Shown in pieces: positions 60,173 through 64,000 of a stretch of DNA of 64,000 bases. The notes under the pieces are model-generated. The model searched no databases and was not told where the DNA came from. It saw nothing but the letters and a program-made list of their open reading frames with translations. Where the stretch lies: contig JABARV010000017.1 in the NCBI GenBank assembly GCA_019186965.1, positions 1 through 64,000 of the forward strand. The letters run 5' to 3'. The translations under genes were made by a program, and so were the position numbers. Each line of letters begins with the position of its first letter. Within the stretch, counting starts at the first letter, position 1. The DNA is from Turneriella sp. (GTDB lineage Bacteria > Spirochaetota > Leptospiria > Turneriellales > Turneriellaceae).

Positions 60173-61053
60173 TAGTTTTGCGTATTTTTATAATCTCAGC
60201 TATTTTTATTTTTCCGCTTGCGGCAAAAGAAAAGATTGTTTTTGACGAAAGGGGAAATATTGTAAAAGATGCTAAGGGTATAGAAGAAAAAGGAATTCCA
60301 AGCCCACAAAAAAATTCTTCTACTCCCAGTGTAAATCCGGCAGAGAGCGCTCCTCCTAAAAACGAAAATACACCTACAGACGAGGAGCAAGCAGCGTTAA
60401 GCGCACAAAAAAGACCTTTAACGAAAGTTTATTTGGAAAATGCGCGGCTTTATTTGCGTTCGCGTGATTTGAACAAAGCTTTGGATTTCCTCAAAAAATC
60501 ACAAGAAGCGGGGGAAGATGAATTTAGCCGTGAAGCCAGATTAACTTCTCTATATTTACGCGCACGGCGTGGTGACAAAAACCTCGATACCGAAGCCGAA
60601 ACGCAAGAAGAGGCATCAAAAGCCGAAGCGCTTTTGCGTATCGCAGACGGTTACAGTGCATGCGCTCGGATAACAACTGTTAAAAATAGCTGCGCCGAAG
60701 ACGCTGTGCGCCTTTATGCATATTTGGGCGAGTGGACTCCCAATTCAAAAGAAGGTGTTTTGTCGCGCCTGCGCTTGGCAGCAGGTCTCATTGAGAAAGG
60801 TGATTTTTCTTCTGCGCTTCCTATTCTGACGCGTACACTTTTAGACGAACCCCAAGTAGGCGGTGAAATTCCGTACGACCGTGCATGGTTTAATTTGGGA
60901 GAGCTTTACGAGAAACCGTGGCTTAACCACGATGCGCATAAAGCGCGTACTGCGTACCAGCAGGTGTTGCGGTACAAGGAAAGTCCGTACCGTCAAAAGG
61001 CGCTGGAGCGCATCCGTTATTTAGAGCGTTTTGGTGTAGGGTATGCGCGGTAA
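60169..61053 (+). CDS. Exported TPR-like protein
   Basis: A 294-residue protein with a signal peptide (about 1-20, FIISAIFIFPLAAK), a Pro/Ser/Asn-rich linker to residue 80, and helical tetratricopeptide-like repeats: KVYLENARLYLRSRDLNKALDFL, LLRIADGYSACARI, RAWFNLGELYEKPWLNHDAHKA. Similar to periplasmic TPR proteins that organise envelope machinery. It is coupled to the preceding membrane-anchored gene, and gmk follows after 59 bases. Confidence 0.78.
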   Translation: MIVLRIFIISAIFIFPLAAKEKIVFDERGNIVKDAKGIEEKGIPSPQKNSSTPSVNPAESAPPKNENTPTDEEQAALSAQKRPLTKVYLENARLYLRSRDLNKALDFLKKSQEAGEDEFSREARLTSLYLRARRGDKNLDTEAETQEEASKAEALLRIADGYSACARITTVKNSCAEDAVRLYAYLGEWTPNSKEGVLSRLRLAAGLIEKGDFSSALPILTRTLLDEPQVGGEIPYDRAWFNLGELYEKPWLNHDAHKARTAYQQVLRYKESPYRQKALERIRYLERFGVGYAR

Positions 61054-61112
61054 AAATATTTAAAGCCTCTAATTGTTATTTACGTGCAGTTCGAAATTTG
61101 TAAGGGCTTACC

Positions 61113-61673
61113 ATGTTTGAGAGGCCAATTTTTGTCCTGTCTGCGCCTTCGGGTGGGGGAAAAAATAGCCTTATCAATATCTTACTAAAAGAGGAGCCGC
61201 GGTTAATCCACTCGGTATCGTCGACAACGCGCAAAATGCGTGTGAACGAGGTAGATGGCGTAAGTTACCATTTTTTAACGCATGAGGAATTTGAAAAACG
61301 TATAGCAGAAAATAAATTTTTGGAGTATGCACGCGTTTTAGATAATTATTACGGAACGGAGTTACGCGAAATCGAGAGGATTTTTAACGCGAATGGATAC
61401 CCAATTTTAGATATTGACGTGCAAGGTGCGGCCAAATTGCGTGAAAAAAAAATTCCTTTAGTGACCATTTTTATCGTGCCCCCATCGATTGAAGAATTGG
61501 GACGGCGTTTGAGGATACGCGCCTCGGAAAGCGAAATTGAAATTGCCCAAAGGATTAATTTGGCGCGTTTAGAGATGGAACGCAAGGCAGAGTTTGATTA
61601 TACCGTAATTAACGGTGATCTGCAAAAAGCTGCCGACGAACTTATTACAATTGTGCGGCGCCATCTTAAGTAG
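61113..61673 (+). CDS. gmk: Guanylate kinase
   Basis: The 186-residue protein phosphorylates GMP. The substrate-binding segments STTRKMRVNEVDGVSYHFLT and YYGTELREIE and the ILDIDVQGAAKLR motif are typical. The Walker A loop reads SAPSGGGKNSL (residues 10-20), with Asn18 where nearly all homologues have Ser or Thr; a Ser follows at 19. Start ATG at 61113 fits the N-terminus. miaA follows with an intervening base of 1. Confidence 0.93.
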   Translation: MFERPIFVLSAPSGGGKNSLINILLKEEPRLIHSVSSTTRKMRVNEVDGVSYHFLTHEEFEKRIAENKFLEYARVLDNYYGTELREIERIFNANGYPILDIDVQGAAKLREKKIPLVTIFIVPPSIEELGRRLRIRASESEIEIAQRINLARLEMERKAEFDYTVINGDLQKAADELITIVRRHLK

Positions 61674-61674
61674 T

Positions 61675-62661
61675 GTGGAAGTAAAACCTCGGCTTATTAT
61701 TTTAACAGGCGCTACCGCATCGGGCAAATCGGCGTTTGTTTACGAAAAACTTAAAGAATTACCGCTTGCCGTTATAAACGCCGATTCGCGCCAAGTTTAC
61801 GAAGATATTATAATTGCTTCCGCTTCACCGACAAAAACGGAGAAGAGCATTTTCCCACACGCACTTTTTAACTTCCTTTCTTTAGAGAAATCTTTTTCTG
61901 CAGGCGAATTTGTCCGTAAAGCAAAAGGGGAAATTGAAAAAGCGCATCGCGAAAATCTAATGCCTCTTATCTGCGGGGGAACGTATTTTTATCTCAATGC
62001 GCTACTTTATGGACTTTTGCCTTCTATTGAAATTAGCGAAGAGGTTTTTGAACGGGTAGACGCTTTAAAGGATAGCGAAGTCTATGCCGAGTTAACCCGA
62101 ATAGATGCACACGCGGCTTTACAAAACCATCCGCACAACGTAGTGCGGATACGCCGCGCATTGGCGCTGTGCTTGGCGCAAGGGGAAAAGCCTATTAGCC
62201 AGTTAAAGAAGGAAGGTGGGATAATCGACGACTTTAAAATCCAGATGCTCATTTTTGATTCCCCTCGGGACGTTTTACGTAAACGTATCCAAGCGCGTGT
62301 CGCAAAGATGTTACACGAAGGGCTTGTAGATGAAATACAAAATGTATTTGATAAAATCCAGATTAATAGCAGGATGGTAGAATGGAAAAAAATTCCTGCC
62401 CTTACAGGGATTGGTATCCGCGAGTTTTTTGGAGTGTACGATAAGACAAGAAAAACGCCTAAGGAACTTAGCAGTGTAGAGCTTCAAGAAGTTGTTAAGG
62501 AGATAGAGCATAACTCCGCACGCTTGGTGAAGAGGCAACAGACATGGTTTAGGAATGCACAGCCAAAACCAAAAGATACAAAAACAGTTGACCCGTCTTA
62601 TGAAAATGAACTAATTGCCGCGCTTCACGAGGTAATTGACCCAAGGCTCTACTATGACTAA
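61675..62661 (+). CDS. miaA: MiaA, tRNA dimethylallyltransferase
   Basis: MiaA adds a dimethylallyl group to A37 of tRNAs that read codons starting with U. The protein of about 328 residues has the P-loop [12 protein letters not shown] near the N-terminus, [10 protein letters not shown] near 35 and [17 protein letters not shown] near 98, all typical, and the C-terminal [11 protein letters not shown] segment. GTG at 61675 is chosen because it opens directly after the gmk stop; a TTG at 61648 is possible. The stop overlaps hfq by eight bases. Confidence 0.94.
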   Translation: MEVKPRLIILTGATASGKSAFVYEKLKELPLAVINADSRQVYEDIIIASASPTKTEKSIFPHALFNFLSLEKSFSAGEFVRKAKGEIEKAHRENLMPLICGGTYFYLNALLYGLLPSIEISEEVFERVDALKDSEVYAELTRIDAHAALQNHPHNVVRIRRALALCLAQGEKPISQLKKEGGIIDDFKIQMLIFDSPRDVLRKRIQARVAKMLHEGLVDEIQNVFDKIQINSRMVEWKKIPALTGIGIREFFGVYDKTRKTPKELSSVELQEVVKEIEHNSARLVKRQQTWFRNAQPKPKDTKTVDPSYENELIAALHEVIDPRLYYD

Positions 62662-62899
62662 GAACAATTTACAAGATTACATTTTAAACCAAATACGCAA
62701 AGAAAAAATGGGAATCACCATTTACCTTTCGAATGGAGTTCCCATAAAGGGTAGGGTTGTCAGTTTTGATAATTTTACGATTGTGCTCGAACACGACCAT
62801 AAACAGACATTGGTTTATAAGCATGCAGTAACAACAATATCTCCCGAAAAACCTATACGAATGCATGCACCCGAAGGCGCCGATGCCGACGAATCATAA
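62654..62899 (+). CDS. hfq: Hfq, RNA chaperone
   Basis: An 81-residue Sm-like protein that helps small RNAs pair with m[23 protein letters not shown], then [19 protein letters not shown] (Sm1), and [15 protein letters not shown] (Sm2 with the YKHA pattern) are all as expected. The short tail is acidic and rich in Ala and Asp. ATG at 62654 lies within miaA, so miaA-hfq are coupled as in many bacteria. An SPFH gene follows. Confidence 0.95.
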   Translation: MTKNNLQDYILNQIRKEKMGITIYLSNGVPIKGRVVSFDNFTIVLEHDHKQTLVYKHAVTTISPEKPIRMHAPEGADADES

Positions 62900-62914
62900 A
62901 CCTTTTTAATCCCC

Positions 62915-63880
62915 GTGGTTACCGATTTTTTTAGACGCCTAATCCAAATTATTGCGATTGCCTCAATCGCAGCGGTGCTTTATTTCAATTTTTTATCGGT
63001 ACCTTCGGGATACACAGCGTTCCTCGTTTCACAGGTTTCCTCCGAAGGGGGGCTTGAAAATCGCGGAGTATACCAATATGGTTCTGGAGTTACTTTTGTA
63101 CCAACGCTTTTTGTGCCCAACCGTTGGCAAAAATTCCAAATAGAGACGCGTACAAAAGTACAGGAAATTAAAATAAAGCTTCCTTTGCGTTATAGCGCAT
63201 ACTTGCGGCTAAACGACCTTTTTTATGTACAACTTAAAATAAAAATCGATGGAAAAATTCCGGAAAATGAAGCGTACAACGCTATAAAGGCTCTAGCGTG
63301 GAAGCCTACCGAACGTGAAAAATATATCGAAGAACAGTTTCATCTTTTAGCGTCTGAGTTTTTTATGGAAGTTAAAGAAGACGAAAAAAATTTAGAGAGA
63401 GCAAAGGCTCAGCTAATTACCTTTTTTAATCGCACAAATTTAGCCGAAGTGCAAAAAAGGCTCCAAACGCAATTAAACTCCACTTGGTTTACCCTTCAAG
63501 ATATTGAACTCAAAGAAATTTATGTTCCCGATAGCGCTCTTTACGCAGCGCAAATACGTGATTTGGGCGATGTTGCAAAGGCAGACCGTGCTGCACTTTT
63601 GGCACAAATTTCTAAAGAGGCAGATCTTGCGCTTGAACGTAAAAGAAACTTAGAAGAAATTGCCAAAGCAGAGCGTATGGGTGAAATGATCCGTGAAAAT
63701 CCTGCAATACTGGAATACTATAAAATTGAAAAAATTGCCCCCCGTGCAGGGAGTGTAATACTCGACGTGGCATCGGGGCTTAAGGGAGAGAAAAATCTTC
63801 CATTAGATTTTAAAACAAAAAGAGGGTTGGATGGCAAAAGCGAAAACAGCGAAGGCGGAGAGATCGGTAGAGCAAACTAA
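62915..63880 (+). CDS. SPFH/prohibitin-domain membrane protein (HflC-like)
   Basis: The 321-residue protein has a membrane helix near residues 9-27 (LIQIIAIASIAAVLYFNFL) and an SPFH domain (VPSGYTAFLVSQVSSEGGLEN; RLQTQLNSTWFTLQDIELKE), then a helical coiled region rich in Arg, Lys and Glu (DLALERKRNLEEIAKAERM). The GTG start at 62915 follows hfq after 15 bases. HflC-type proteins modulate membrane proteases; hfq-hfl order is common in bacteria, though this one is only distantly similar. The last 50 bases overlap the start of manC in another frame. Confidence 0.8.
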   Translation: MVTDFFRRLIQIIAIASIAAVLYFNFLSVPSGYTAFLVSQVSSEGGLENRGVYQYGSGVTFVPTLFVPNRWQKFQIETRTKVQEIKIKLPLRYSAYLRLNDLFYVQLKIKIDGKIPENEAYNAIKALAWKPTEREKYIEEQFHLLASEFFMEVKEDEKNLERAKAQLITFFNRTNLAEVQKRLQTQLNSTWFTLQDIELKEIYVPDSALYAAQIRDLGDVAKADRAALLAQISKEADLALERKRNLEEIAKAERMGEMIRENPAILEYYKIEKIAPRAGSVILDVASGLKGEKNLPLDFKTKRGLDGKSENSEGGEIGRAN

Positions 63881-64000
63881 ACCAGTAAAGACCGCCAAAC
63901 AATTCCAGAACAACGGTAAACCTTTCGTGATGATTATGGCGGGTGGCTCTGGCACGCGCTTGTGGCCATTAAGCCGTATAAGTCGACCAAAGCAGTTAAT
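63831..64000 (+). CDS. manC: Mannose-1-phosphate guanylyltransferase, N-terminal part (runs off window)
   Basis: The reading frame from ATG 63831 gives a Lys-rich, low-complexity stretch of about 30 residues and then VMIMAGGSGTRLWPLSR, the signature of ManC-type sugar nucleotidyltransferases, followed by RPKQL at the window end. GAGGG lies five bases before the ATG. The enzyme joins mannose-1-phosphate and GTP to GDP-mannose for polysaccharide or glycoprotein synthesis. Overlap with the SPFH gene is 50 bases in another frame; a later ATG in the same frame would leave a more usual N-terminus. Confidence 0.88.
   Translation, partial: MAKAKTAKAERSVEQTKPVKTAKQFQNNGKPFVMIMAGGSGTRLWPLSRISRPKQL

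Overview
The window looks like a chromosomal segment of a didermic, flagellated bacterium, most probably a spirochaete of the Leptospirales type. The grounds are flagellar genes (flgI and a rod-binding flgJ-like gene) beside PilZ and TPR genes, lipoproteins with loose spirochaete-style lipoboxes, a SemiSWEET sugar transporter like the one known from Leptospira, and many proteins of no recognisable family. Base composition is moderate to low in GC by eye. The assignment is an inference from gene content; no rRNA or tRNA gene is visible.

Region 1 (1-9600) is a nitrate respiration and molybdenum cofactor block. An insertion sequence at the left edge, whose transposase starts on the minus strand, has cut into narH, leaving its C-terminal part followed by narJ, narI, a hemerythrin-like gene and a TehA/SLAC1-type channel. 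A nearly gap-free cofactor operon follows: a moaC-moaB fusion, moeA, moaA, moaD, moaE, mobA and moeB. A 177-bp MITE-like element with terminal inverted repeats and an 8-bp target duplication sits exactly on the moeB stop codon.

Region 2 (9790-17224) holds merC, a fur-family regulator, tsaE, tsaB, an RNase R, thrB, a HpcH/HpaI-type lyase, and an FAD-dependent oxidoreductase whose ribosome binding site and start codon lie in a 59-bp tandem repeat. Region 3 (17215-27545, minus strand) holds an unknown gene, a large RND/MMPL permease, a double acyl-CoA dehydrogenase, two peptide-type ABC permeases, PilZ, TPR, a rod-binding protein and FlgI. Region 4 (27667-38280, plus strand) has a receiver protein, an exported beta-rich protein, a Cys-rich lipoprotein, a TldD/PmbA protease homologue, an acyl-CoA synthetase, and a biotin cluster (alpha/beta hydrolase, bioF, bioD, bioA, bioB). 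The hydrolase carries four in-frame copies of a 48-bp repeat.

Region 5 (38264-46127) contains a class V aminotransferase, a helical-repeat protein, a decayed ferredoxin-NADP reductase-like pseudogene, fabG, a 134-bp palindrome, mazEF, nadE, an amine-oxidase-like flavoprotein, SemiSWEET and an unknown membrane protein. Region 6 (46208-59412) is envelope and signalling: an LtaS-like sulfatase-fold enzyme, a GH3 hexosaminidase, exported unknowns, an adenylate cyclase with a FecR-domain gene, and two divergent beta-helix lipoproteins, one of distinctly different base composition. Region 7 (59495-64000) holds two envelope genes, gmk, miaA, hfq, an SPFH protein and the start of manC.

The strongest leads are the repeat and mobile-element biology (IS in narH, MITE with target duplication, repeats over a start codon and inside a hydrolase, the palindrome beside mazEF), a possible nitrate or nitrite channel, the double acyl-CoA dehydrogenase, and a hydrolase that may serve pimelate synthesis. 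I did not see an obviously new multi-gene defence or effector system.
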